Of a stretch of DNA of 10,813 bases, positions 1 to 6,655 are shown piece after piece. How positions within the stretch are numbered: position 1 is the first letter of the stretch; each line of letters starts with the position of its first letter. The DNA is from Promicromonosporaceae bacterium (GTDB lineage: Bacteria > Actinomycetota > Actinomycetes > Actinomycetales > Cellulomonadaceae): assembly GCA_009780755.1 (NCBI GenBank), contig WQZL01000075.1, forward strand, positions 1-10,813. The letters are read 5' to 3'. Below the pieces are notes generated by a model. The model made no database searches. It was not told the DNA's origin and was given only the letters and a program-made list of their open reading frames with translations. Position numbers and translations under genes: made by a program.

Positions 1-88
1 GGGTACGTGGTTTCGAACAGAGACCAAACAACCAACACCATCCTGAACCAGCCAATCCCAGACCAGCCAACCCAACACTCACAGACAC
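1..88 (-). CDS. possible 5' end of a hydrophobic ORF leaving the window
   Basis: A minus-strand frame is open from a GTG at 88-86 to the window edge. It would encode a start rich in Gly, Leu, Val and Trp (VSVSVGLAGLGLAGSGWCWL), which looks like a signal peptide or membrane anchor. A GAGG lies about 10 nt before the GTG. Only 29 codons are visible, and an ATG in another frame (about 38-36) is also open to the edge, so this may be chance. It would lie downstream of the paralogous membrane proteins in the same direction. No family can be assigned. Confidence 0.18.
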   Translation of the reverse strand, partial: MSVSVGLAGLGLAGSGWCWLFGLCSKPRT

Positions 89-174
89 GCCGCTCGTGCC
101 TCGCTCTTACTCAACCACCTGGATGACCTGGCTTAGCTCAGCGGAGTGCGCAGTTCAGCACGGCAGTTTGCGTA
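89..174. other. intergenic gap, no clear signal
   Basis: This stretch follows the stop of the last gene of the four-gene operon. I see no strong GC-rich hairpin followed by a T-run on the minus strand, so no terminator is called. The plus-strand GGCTTAGCTCAGCGG resembles a tRNA D-arm, but no complete cloverleaf can be folded around it. Confidence 0.4.
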
Positions 175-1080
175 TCATGGCGAGCCGTTCGGGGTGACGG
201 TTACCGTGGCAAAAACAGCGTGAACGAATTCCTCATTTATCCACCCGAAGGCTGAAACAGTCCAACCCTCACCATCCGGCGCCAAAATGCGCAAGAGTCT
301 TATAACTTCAATGCAGTAGTGCGCCTCGATCGCGCCGGGAACATAAAACAATTCACAGTATGGCGACTCGCTACCAGGACGAGACACTCCAGGAGCTACC
401 GCGATCGGCTCAGTCCCAATCGGGCCTTCTGACGCAAAATGCAGAACATTATGATGAGAGCCATCGCTCCATACTACATCTTCGGGCAACCGCAGACGCA
501 CCGGCCCAGATTCCACAAGTTGAGTCAACTCATCAAACTCAGTAACAATCTCGGCCGTCATAAACACAGATCGCAAGAACGCCTTCTCCTCATCCGTAGC
601 AGGCCACGCCTCACGAGGAAAATTGTTATTCGGCGGAAACATCCCCCCCAGAACAATCCTATTCCCGTTAGGCTTATCTACCTGAAGCTCAAACACCGGC
701 CGATTGCCATCACCAGGATGATAGTCACAGATGTAAGCTGCCTCAGCACCAGGCACCGCCACCCGTTCCACCATTCCAGGGCATTCGCCGTCCCGCGCCC
801 AATCCCTATAGGACTGCTTTCCTCCCTCCCAAAGAGTTCTCGCCCTATGAAATTGCACGGTTGGCATCCCCTCAGTTGTTATGCCCCCGCTTCCACCTGT
901 TCTACGACAACTCGCTCCACTCTCTCGGTACGAGCCAGCTGGCATCATAAACCGAATCGGCCCCTCCCACATCTCCTGAGTCAAAGCCAACTCCCCCGGC
1001 CTGTGCACCAGGCAAACCACAGCCATCGCGCAAAGCAGTGCTACAGAAAGCACCCAAAGAACAGCAGGCTTCTTCACCAT
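175..1080 (-). CDS. membrane-anchored two-domain cysteine protein, paralog B
   Basis: Encodes 301 residues; function unknown. The ATG at 1080-1078 is preceded by AAGG about 6 nt away. MVKK followed by a hydrophobic helix at residues 7-26 predicts a signal anchor or uncleaved signal peptide, with the rest outside the membrane. There is no lipobox, because the residue before Cys17 is Leu. Two related domains follow. Domain 1 (about 39-180) has GPIRFMMP, Cys58, Cys100, VPGAEAAYIC (Cys118) and FLRSVFMTAEI. Domain 2 (about 191-298) has GPVRLRLP, Cys242, VPGAIEAHYC (Cys256) and FVHAVFATVTV. It is a close paralog of the 305-residue protein encoded just upstream. Most differences fall at residues 79-91, 204-215 and 228-237. 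Last gene of the operon, 73 nt after its paralog. An immunity-like or surface sensor role is inference from gene order only. Confidence 0.8.
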   Translation of the reverse strand: MVKKPAVLWVLSVALLCAMAVVCLVHRPGELALTQEMWEGPIRFMMPAGSYRESGASCRRTGGSGGITTEGMPTVQFHRARTLWEGGKQSYRDWARDGECPGMVERVAVPGAEAAYICDYHPGDGNRPVFELQVDKPNGNRIVLGGMFPPNNNFPREAWPATDEEKAFLRSVFMTAEIVTEFDELTQLVESGPVRLRLPEDVVWSDGSHHNVLHFASEGPIGTEPIAVAPGVSRPGSESPYCELFYVPGAIEAHYCIEVIRLLRILAPDGEGWTVSAFGWINEEFVHAVFATVTVTPNGSP

Positions 1081-1088
1081 GTCCTGCC

Positions 1089-1115
1089 TTCGATGCTCAT
1101 GTATCGAACCGGTTC
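1089..1115. repeat. small inverted repeats before paralog B
   Basis: TTCGAT at 1089-1094 pairs with ATCGAA at 1103-1108 across an 8-nt loop. It partly overlaps a perfect 10-bp palindrome, GAACCGGTTC, at 1106-1115. In the minus-strand transcript the hairpin lies directly before the ribosome binding region and ATG of paralog B, touching the AAGG. It could be a translation-modulating hairpin or an operator; the sequence alone does not decide. The rest of the 1081-1153 gap shows no promoter I would call. Confidence 0.35.
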
Positions 1116-1153
1116 AAGTTGTTCATAAGTTCGTTTAGAGTCTGGTTTGTAAA

Positions 1154-2071
1154 TCACGGCGAGCCGTTCGGGGTGACGGTTACCGTGGCGAAAACAGCGT
1201 GAACGAATTCCTCATTTATCCACCCATATGCTGAAACAGTCCAACCCTCACCATCCGGCGTCAAAATGCGCAAGAATTTCATACCCTCATCGCAATAATA
1301 TGCTTCAGCTGCTCCGGGAACATAAAATGGCTCACAGAATGGCGAGTCACTACCCGAGCGAAATGTTTCATGGGTTGCGATTGGCTCGGTTCCAATTGGG
1401 CCTTCTGTTGCAAAATGCACAAAATCGGAAAAATGTGCTATGCTCCATTGTACATCTTCCCATAATACATCTTCGGGCAACCGCAGCCGTAACGGCCCAG
1501 ATTCCACAAGTTGAGTCAGCTCACCAAACTCGGTAACAATCTCGGCTGTCATAAACACAGACCGCAAGAATGCCTTCTCCTCATCCGTAGCAGGCCACGC
1601 CTCACGAGGGAAATTGTGGTTCGGCGGAAACATCCCCCCCAAAACAACCCTGTTCCCCCCAGGCTTATCTATCTGAAGCTCAAATACCGGCTGGCGTCCA
1701 TCATCAGGATGAAAGTCACAGATGTAAGCGGCCTCAGCACCAGGCAACACCACCCGTTCCACCACCCCAAGGCACTCACCATCCCGCGCCCAATCCCTGT
1801 GATACCGCCCATCACCCCTCCAAATGATGCTAGGTGTCCGAAACTGCACATTCGGCATCCCCACAGTTGTTATGCCCTCACTTCCACCTGTTCGCCGACA
1901 ACTAGCCCCACTCTCTCGGTACGAGCCAGCAGGCATCATAAACCGAATCGGCCCCGCCCACATCTCCTGAGTCAAAGCCAACTCCCCAGGCCTGAGCACC
2001 AGCCAAACCACAGCCATTGCGCAAAGCAGTGTCACAGAAAGCACCCAAAGAACAGCAGGCTTCTTTACCAT
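1154..2071 (-). CDS. membrane-anchored two-domain cysteine protein, paralog A
   Basis: Encodes 305 residues; function unknown. The ATG at 2071-2069 overlaps the last 7 nt of the 740-residue gene upstream, and a GAGGG lies 6 nt before it inside that gene, so translation is probably coupled. MVKK and a hydrophobic helix at 7-26 predict a membrane anchor with an extracytoplasmic body. Domain 1 (about 39-180) contains Cys58, Cys100 and Cys118 (LPGAEAAYIC). Domain 2 (about 191-301) contains Cys246 and Cys260 (VPGAAEAYYC). The two halves share GP(I/L)R-x4-P near the start, the PGA-x-EA-x-YC motif and a closing F(L/V)-x2-VF-x-T strand, so the protein is an internal duplication. One disulfide per domain (100-118 and 246-260) is plausible outside the cell. 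Placement after a large effector-like gene would fit an immunity protein, but no family is recognised. Confidence 0.82.
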   Translation of the reverse strand: MVKKPAVLWVLSVTLLCAMAVVWLVLRPGELALTQEMWAGPIRFMMPAGSYRESGASCRRTGGSEGITTVGMPNVQFRTPSIIWRGDGRYHRDWARDGECLGVVERVVLPGAEAAYICDFHPDDGRQPVFELQIDKPGGNRVVLGGMFPPNHNFPREAWPATDEEKAFLRSVFMTAEIVTEFGELTQLVESGPLRLRLPEDVLWEDVQWSIAHFSDFVHFATEGPIGTEPIATHETFRSGSDSPFCEPFYVPGAAEAYYCDEGMKFLRILTPDGEGWTVSAYGWINEEFVHAVFATVTVTPNGSP

Positions 2072-4287
2072 GTCCTGCCCTCGACGTTTATCTGGTGGTT
2101 ACCGCTGTTAAGCTGCTGAAGAAACTCCGCAAAGAAGGTCGGATCGGCAAGCAGATACTCTGGGGTGATAGTAACCCCGTCCGACCAGCGCTCCCCCGTG
2201 TCGCCAGTGCGACCAAGCGCCTGGTTGGCCCCAATCACAGCGTCTCTAACCCCGCTTGGGTTTTGTGCCAGAGCGGTTTGGAGGTCTCTGTTGAATTGTT
2301 CCACTGCTTCTCTGGTGCGTTGTGGTACGGGGTGGAACGCGACCGTGAGGGTAACGCCGGTGTTTGGGCAGACCGTACGTTGCATGTTTAGTCCGAACTC
2401 AACCGAGAACTGAGCTACCACGTTATCGTTTATTCGAGCGAGTTCTCTTTGCCGTGCTGCTTCGGCCTCACGTCGAACTTCGGCTTGCGCGGCGTTCCCA
2501 AGTATCGGGTCCAACAGGCCGAAGGAAAAGAGTTCTAGTGCGGCGCCTCCGGCGGGAGGAATGGGCACAAAGGCAAGTGCCAAGTTGATCTTAAATCGGG
2601 CCCAATCCCACCCGGTAGGCGCCTGTCCGCCAATCGGAACATCAGGCACAGTTCGCCGGTGCCAGTCAATAGTGTCAGACACAACACTCTCGGGTGCACT
2701 CATGGGCGGAATGTGTAGGCTCACCTTTTGCCAAGCGATGCTGTCGAACTTGTCCCCGCGCATACTATCGCACCAAGGCGGGCCTGTTTGTAGGTTTAGA
2801 ATTATATCACCGGACAACCCGAGATCGACTCTAAGAAAGAAGGGCGGCTTGTCAGTTCCGTCAAGATTGTCCGGATTTGGCAGTATCCCATACACTGCGG
2901 ACGCCGCCGCCAAAGCGGCCATTAACTGACTAAGTGTTCCGGTCTGGCTGACATCGCCGGCATTATAGGCTGCCCGCATAGCGTCATTAGTTCGCCTCAT
3001 GAATTGATAAATGTGCCCGGCGTTAAACTCGTAAGCCATCGTAACGCCAGACGTTTCACAGATATACGCCGGATTCGCCAGGTTTCGGAAAAAGTCATCC
3101 CAGTCAAGTGGCTGCAAGCGAGATAGCACGGCAAAAAGGGCGTCATATTCTTGGTCTGTAAGATTATCGCGCGCAACCATTTGCCTCATTAACGACCAGT
3201 TGATGTTCATAGCATTACCGCCTGGCCACAATAGGCTTCCGAGGATATCGGAAGCCTGCGCAGTTAGTTCAGCACGAGCGCTAGGTGGCAGGAGGTTTAT
3301 GGCCTGGAAGATTGGCCCAAAATCTGTGATGCCGAGATTAGGGTTGAAGGAGTCTCTGATTCCTTCAAGTTGCCGTAAGTGCCTGGTTAGTTCTCGGGCG
3401 CGGATTTGGAACAACCTCAGGAATCGTCCGTCTCCCGCGAGGATGGCTGCACTATCGTCCTTGAGATCGTTCCGCGCTCTTCTGCCTTCACCATCTAGCG
3501 TGTCTGCGCTCGTGTCTAACTGTTGAGCAAAGCTTCCAAGCCCAGCAAGATTCCGTCTGATCTCTGCCGCGGCGGCAGCCTCCGCTGCTCGCATCGCATC
3601 AGTCACTGGTCGCCCTGGCGGATGGCCCGCTGGCCGCCAGTTCGGGTTTGTTGAGTTCCGGTGCCGGGTAGTAGCTAGCCTGTCTTGCGCCCCCGCGTTG
3701 CCTCGTAACGCAGCAGCATGATCCCGCATTAGCCTGCTCTGACGCTTTAACGCGGCATCCGTCGTGGTTTGGATCAAGTCAACCGTCACCTGATGCCAAT
3801 CCACACCCTGTTCGCTGTCACCCCCAATAGCTAGTATCCCAGAAACCATCTGACCAACATTCTGCGCAAACCCAGTCATAGTCTGGCTAAACTGCCCCAG
3901 CACTGGCCGTACCAGTTGAGTTATTAACAACACCTGCGAACTAGCTGCAGGCAACCCAAAGTCAGCAGACGACACTAACTTATCAATCGCCGAAAATCGC
4001 CTACCAAGAGTTGGAACTATGTAACTACCATAACTCTGCACCTCCCGCCGGAGTTGGCCCTGACTCTGCGCATCAACCACAACACGCCCACTCACCCGGC
4101 CGCCCGCCCCGCTGCCAGGAACATAGCCAACCTCGCTTGGCCTAACGGAAAGCTGAACCCGCTCCACTGGAGTCAGCCCTGGAACAGCCGGACCCCTGTC
4201 AAGTACCGCGTGGACAGCATTGAGTGCATTTTGACAACGAGTCACATACCGAACAGCCGGAGCGCCCCTAAAACCCTTAGACATCAC
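2065..4287 (-). CDS. large protein of unknown family, possible secreted effector
   Basis: Encodes 740 residues; I do not recognise the family. The start is GTG at 4287-4285 with GGAGG 7 nt before it, and an ATG follows immediately. The upstream TGA overlaps the GTG by 4 nt, so the two genes are coupled. No N-terminal signal peptide is visible. Residues 1-60 are basic with Pro/Gly-rich parts. Residues 90-200 are helix-prone and include the hydrophobic stretch 117-153. Residues 225-310 are Ala/Arg-rich and probably helical or coiled-coil. Residues 385-430 hold a Trp/Asp/Phe-rich block (PLDWDDFF, PAYICETSG). Residues 565-597 form a hydrophobic, Pro/Gly-broken segment that could be membrane-active. 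Residues 600-625 are a charged helix, followed by a C-terminal region ending in EGRTW. Only four cysteines occur (18, 410, 506, 640). Size, lack of a signal peptide, a small helical gene before it and duplicated membrane proteins after it suggest a type VII-like substrate or toxin; this is inference. Confidence 0.8.
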   Translation of the reverse strand: MMSKGFRGAPAVRYVTRCQNALNAVHAVLDRGPAVPGLTPVERVQLSVRPSEVGYVPGSGAGGRVSGRVVVDAQSQGQLRREVQSYGSYIVPTLGRRFSAIDKLVSSADFGLPAASSQVLLITQLVRPVLGQFSQTMTGFAQNVGQMVSGILAIGGDSEQGVDWHQVTVDLIQTTTDAALKRQSRLMRDHAAALRGNAGAQDRLATTRHRNSTNPNWRPAGHPPGRPVTDAMRAAEAAAAAEIRRNLAGLGSFAQQLDTSADTLDGEGRRARNDLKDDSAAILAGDGRFLRLFQIRARELTRHLRQLEGIRDSFNPNLGITDFGPIFQAINLLPPSARAELTAQASDILGSLLWPGGNAMNINWSLMRQMVARDNLTDQEYDALFAVLSRLQPLDWDDFFRNLANPAYICETSGVTMAYEFNAGHIYQFMRRTNDAMRAAYNAGDVSQTGTLSQLMAALAAASAVYGILPNPDNLDGTDKPPFFLRVDLGLSGDIILNLQTGPPWCDSMRGDKFDSIAWQKVSLHIPPMSAPESVVSDTIDWHRRTVPDVPIGGQAPTGWDWARFKINLALAFVPIPPAGGAALELFSFGLLDPILGNAAQAEVRREAEAARQRELARINDNVVAQFSVEFGLNMQRTVCPNTGVTLTVAFHPVPQRTREAVEQFNRDLQTALAQNPSGVRDAVIGANQALGRTGDTGERWSDGVTITPEYLLADPTFFAEFLQQLNSGNHQINVEGRTW

Positions 4288-4589
4288 TGACCACCCTCCG
4301 GCGACGCAGCGATTACCGCCCCCGCATCAACCTGCGCAATCCGAGCGCTAGCATTATTGATGAAGCCTTGAAGGTTCTCGGCAATCTGTGTTGTGGTAAG
4401 CACAATCTCAGCAATCAAACGGGCACACTCATCCGCACCAGCAAACGCCTGGCCTTCAGCAGTCCTTAATGGCGCCGATGAATTAGCGCGAAAAACCGTA
4501 ACGCTTTGCCGGTCACCCCGCAACGAACCGCGCAGCGCGCCGGTACGAGACTGCACCGCACCCTGATTTGTAGAAATAATTTGTGACAC
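4284..4589 (-). CDS. small helical protein, possible type VII-like partner
   Basis: Encodes 101 residues; family not recognised. The start is GTG at 4589-4587 with AAGGAGG 10 nt upstream, a strong ribosome binding site. The first 45 residues are Ser/Arg/Gln-rich and probably flexible. Residues about 48-90 look like one or two amphipathic helices (ADECARLIAEIVLTTTQIAE, then LQGFINNASARIAQVDAGA). There is a single Cys55 and no Trp, so no WxG motif. Size and helical pattern are like small partner proteins encoded next to large type VII secretion substrates, but that rests on architecture and gene order, not on a domain match. First gene of the four-gene operon; its TGA overlaps the next start by 4 nt. 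Confidence 0.75.
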   Translation of the reverse strand: MSQIISTNQGAVQSRTGALRGSLRGDRQSVTVFRANSSAPLRTAEGQAFAGADECARLIAEIVLTTTQIAENLQGFINNASARIAQVDAGAVIAASPEGGQ

Positions 4590-4625
4590 GAGTTACAACC
4601 CTCCTTCGATTTGAGTAGCTGAATG

Positions 4626-4655
4626 ACTTTAACTCATCTGTTCGGCTTGTATCAA
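4626..4655 (-). promoter_or_regulatory. putative promoter of the four-gene operon
   Basis: On the minus strand TTGATA (4655-4650, one mismatch to the -35 consensus) and TAAAGT (4631-4626, a TAnnnT -10) are 18 nt apart. Transcription would start near 4619, about 30 nt before the GTG at 4589 and upstream of the AAGGAGG site. It lies in the 95-nt gap after uvrC, so the cassette can be expressed separately from the repair operon. Confidence 0.5.
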
Positions 4656-4684
4656 CTTGGAGGGAAGGAGACGACCGTCCAACT

Positions 4685-6655
4685 CTAGTCGGGTGGGTGC
4701 AGCGCGGCGAATACGGCGGTGGCGGTGGCCTCCCCCATGCCGCGCACGCTGGCGATCTCTTCGACGGAGGCGGCTTTTAGGCGCTTAACCGAGCCGAAGT
4801 GGCGCAGCAGTTCTTTTTGCCGAATGGGGCCAAGACCGGGCACATCATCTAGCACGGAGACCGTCATTCCCTTGCTGCGGCGCTTACGGTGTTGAGTGAG
4901 CGCGAAACGATGCGCCTCGTCACGCAGTCGTTGCAACAGGTATAGACCCTCGGAGGTGCGATCCAAAATGATCGGCTGCGTGGTATTTCCCGGCAACCAC
5001 ACCTCCTCTAGCCGCTTTGCCAACCCGATCAGCGCCACATCGGTCACCCCAAGATCATCAAGCGCCCGCTTTGCCGCTGCCACCTGCGGAATGCCTCCAT
5101 CTACTATCACCAGGTTGGGTGGATAAGCGAAGCGAGAGGGTTGCTGGGGTTCCTCCGAGGTGGTGGTGGTTTCGACAGGCTCAACCTCCGAGGGAGGTAT
5201 TTCGCCGTACTTTTGCGCGTCGGTTAAGTAGCGGCGGAAGCGGCGGGTGATTACCTCGTACATGGCGGCTGAATCGTCGCGGTGGCCTTCGCTGCTTTCC
5301 CCCTCGGGCACCTCGAAGCCACCTTCGGGGCCTTTGATCTTGAACACCCGGTATTCGCTTTTGCGGGGCAGGCCATCCTCAAAAACCACCATCGAGGCGG
5401 TGCGGTATGTGCCCTGCGTGTGCGAAATGTCGTAACACTCGATCCGCAGGGGAGCCGTATCGAGGTTCAGTGCCTCCTGGATTTCCCGCAGGGCCAGGCT
5501 GCGGGTGGTCAGATCGCCCGCTCGGCGGGTGCGATGCAACACCAGGGCGTGTTCGGCGTTCTGCTGGACGGTAGCGGCCAGCTCCCGCTTATCCCCACGC
5601 TGCGGCACCCGCACGCTCACCTTCGACCCGCGCAGACCACTCAGCCAGGCCATCATCTGCGCCGGGTCGGGGGGCAGCACCGGCACCAATACCTCTCGGG
5701 GCACCGAATCACCGGCATCCTCGCCGCCATAGACCTGCTGTAGCAGATGTTCGACGAGGGCGGCATCGGTCACATCCTCAACCTTTTCCACCACCCAGCC
5801 GCGCTGACCGCGCACGCGTCCACCACGTACATGAAAAACCTGCACAGCTGCCTCCAGGTCATCACCGGCCAGGGCAAACACATCGGCGTCGGTGGCATCT
5901 CCCAGCACCACGGCATTGCGTTCCAGGGAACGTTTCAGGGCGGCGATATCGTCACGCAGACGGGCGGCCTGCTCGTATTCCATCGCCTCGGCGGCTTCGG
6001 CCATGCGCTGCTCTAGCCGTCGAACAAACCGGGCGGTGTCCCCAGCCATGAAGTCACAGAAATCCTTGGCCAGCCCGTGATACTCCTCGACGCTGATGCG
6101 TCCCACACAAGGTGCGGAACATTTCTCGATGTAACCCAGCAAACAGGGTCGCCCGGATTGCCCGGCGCGGCGGAATACCCCGGCCGAGCAGGTGCGGATC
6201 GGGAAGACCCGTAGCAGCAGATCAAGGGTTTCGCGGATGGCCCAGGCGTGACCGTAAGGCCCGAAGTAGCGGGTGCCCTTGCGCTTAGCGCCACGCATCA
6301 CCTGGGCGCGAGGGAACTCATCGGCCATCGTCACCGCAAGGTAGGGATAAGACTTATCGTCGCGGTATTTGACATTGAAGCGCGGCTCAAACTCCTTAAT
6401 CCACGAGTATTCGAGGGCTAGAGCCTCCACCTCGGTGCCCACAACCGTCCACTCGACGGAGGCGGCAGCGGTGACCATCGCCTGGGTGCGCGGGTGCAGG
6501 CCCGCCACATCCTGAAAGTAACTCGCTAGGCGCGAACGCAGGCTCTTGGCCTTGCCGACGTAGAGGATCCGGCCATGTTCGTCACGGAAACGGTAGACAC
6601 CAGGCGAGGCGGGAATCTCACTGGGCACCGGTCTATAGGTAGCGGGGTCAGCCAA
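4685..6655 (-). CDS. uvrC: excinuclease ABC subunit C (UvrC)
   Basis: Makes both incisions around a DNA lesion in nucleotide excision repair, after UvrA loads UvrB. The 656 residues are a full-length family member. In order: GIY-YIG nuclease (about 14-100; GVY 19-21, YVG 32-34, Arg40, Glu77); a four-Cys cluster (156, 171, 179, 183), as in UvrCs reported to bind an iron-sulfur cluster; UVR motif for UvrB contact (about 210-245); RNase H-like 5' nuclease with Asp409, Asp519 and His582 as probable active-site residues; two helix-hairpin-helix motifs (about 603-655: VPGLGP and VRGMGE). The start is TTG at 6655-6653, chosen because MADPATYRP is a typical actinobacterial UvrC N-terminus; no clear ribosome binding site precedes it. 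Its first 8 nt overlap the end of the OsmC-family gene, suggesting coupling. A REP-like insert lies at residues about 488-500. UvrB is not in the window. Confidence 0.98.
   Translation of the reverse strand: MADPATYRPVPSEIPASPGVYRFRDEHGRILYVGKAKSLRSRLASYFQDVAGLHPRTQAMVTAAASVEWTVVGTEVEALALEYSWIKEFEPRFNVKYRDDKSYPYLAVTMADEFPRAQVMRGAKRKGTRYFGPYGHAWAIRETLDLLLRVFPIRTCSAGVFRRAGQSGRPCLLGYIEKCSAPCVGRISVEEYHGLAKDFCDFMAGDTARFVRRLEQRMAEAAEAMEYEQAARLRDDIAALKRSLERNAVVLGDATDADVFALAGDDLEAAVQVFHVRGGRVRGQRGWVVEKVEDVTDAALVEHLLQQVYGGEDAGDSVPREVLVPVLPPDPAQMMAWLSGLRGSKVSVRVPQRGDKRELAATVQQNAEHALVLHRTRRAGDLTTRSLALREIQEALNLDTAPLRIECYDISHTQGTYRTASMVVFEDGLPRKSEYRVFKIKGPEGGFEVPEGESSEGHRDDSAAMYEVITRRFRRYLTDAQKYGEIPPSEVEPVETTTTSEEPQQPSRFAYPPNLVIVDGGIPQVAAAKRALDDLGVTDVALIGLAKRLEEVWLPGNTTQPIILDRTSEGLYLLQRLRDEAHRFALTQHRKRRSKGMTVSVLDDVPGLGPIRQKELLRHFGSVKRLKAASVEEIASVRGMGEATATAVFAALHPPD
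5152..5193. repeat. REP-like insert inside uvrC with 9-bp direct repeats
   Basis: CCTCCGAGG occurs at 5152-5160 and again at 5185-5193. Between them lie 24 nt, TGGTGGTGG followed by TTTCGACAGGCTCAA. The core GGTTTCGACAGGCTCAACC, with GGTT/AACC inverted ends, resembles a short repeat I associate with many actinobacterial genomes. The 33-nt period equals 11 codons, so uvrC stays in frame and gains VEPVETTTT in a naturally variable linker. The 9-bp repeats look like a target duplication, though CCTC-G-GAGG is itself nearly self-complementary, which is an alternative reading. Confidence 0.55.

Larger units (their letters stand above)
175..2083 (-). repeat. tandem gene duplication (paralogs A and B)
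   Basis: The units at about 175-1093 and 1154-2083 are recent tandem copies. Similarity starts at the shared GGCGAGCCGTTCGGGG at the 3' end of each gene and runs past each ATG into the leader (GTCCTGCC-T/C-TCGA on the plus strand). Long stretches are nearly identical at the DNA level, for example around 560-660 versus 1550-1650. Two coding patches and a short indel region have diverged strongly. The inter-copy spacer (1094-1153) is not shared with the region upstream of paralog A, because that sequence belongs to the 740-residue gene. Confidence 0.85.

Noticed and set aside
42..75. Short direct repeat (ACCAGCCAA...CCCA twice)
   Set aside because: About 14 bp in a C/A-rich stretch with imperfect match; too short and low-complexity to call a repeat element.
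127..177. tRNA-like stretch (GGCTTAGCTCAGCGG)
   Set aside because: Only the D-arm-like motif is present; no matching acceptor, anticodon and T arms with a TTC-type loop can be laid out around it.
2953..2967. YxxxD motif (residues 441-445) in the 740-residue protein as a type VII export signal
   Set aside because: It lies mid-protein rather than after a helical hairpin near a terminus, and the motif is short enough to arise by chance.
4657..4682. Possible terminator after uvrC (TTGGA/TCCAA)
   Set aside because: The stem has only 5 bp, the loop is 16 nt and no T-run follows on the minus strand.
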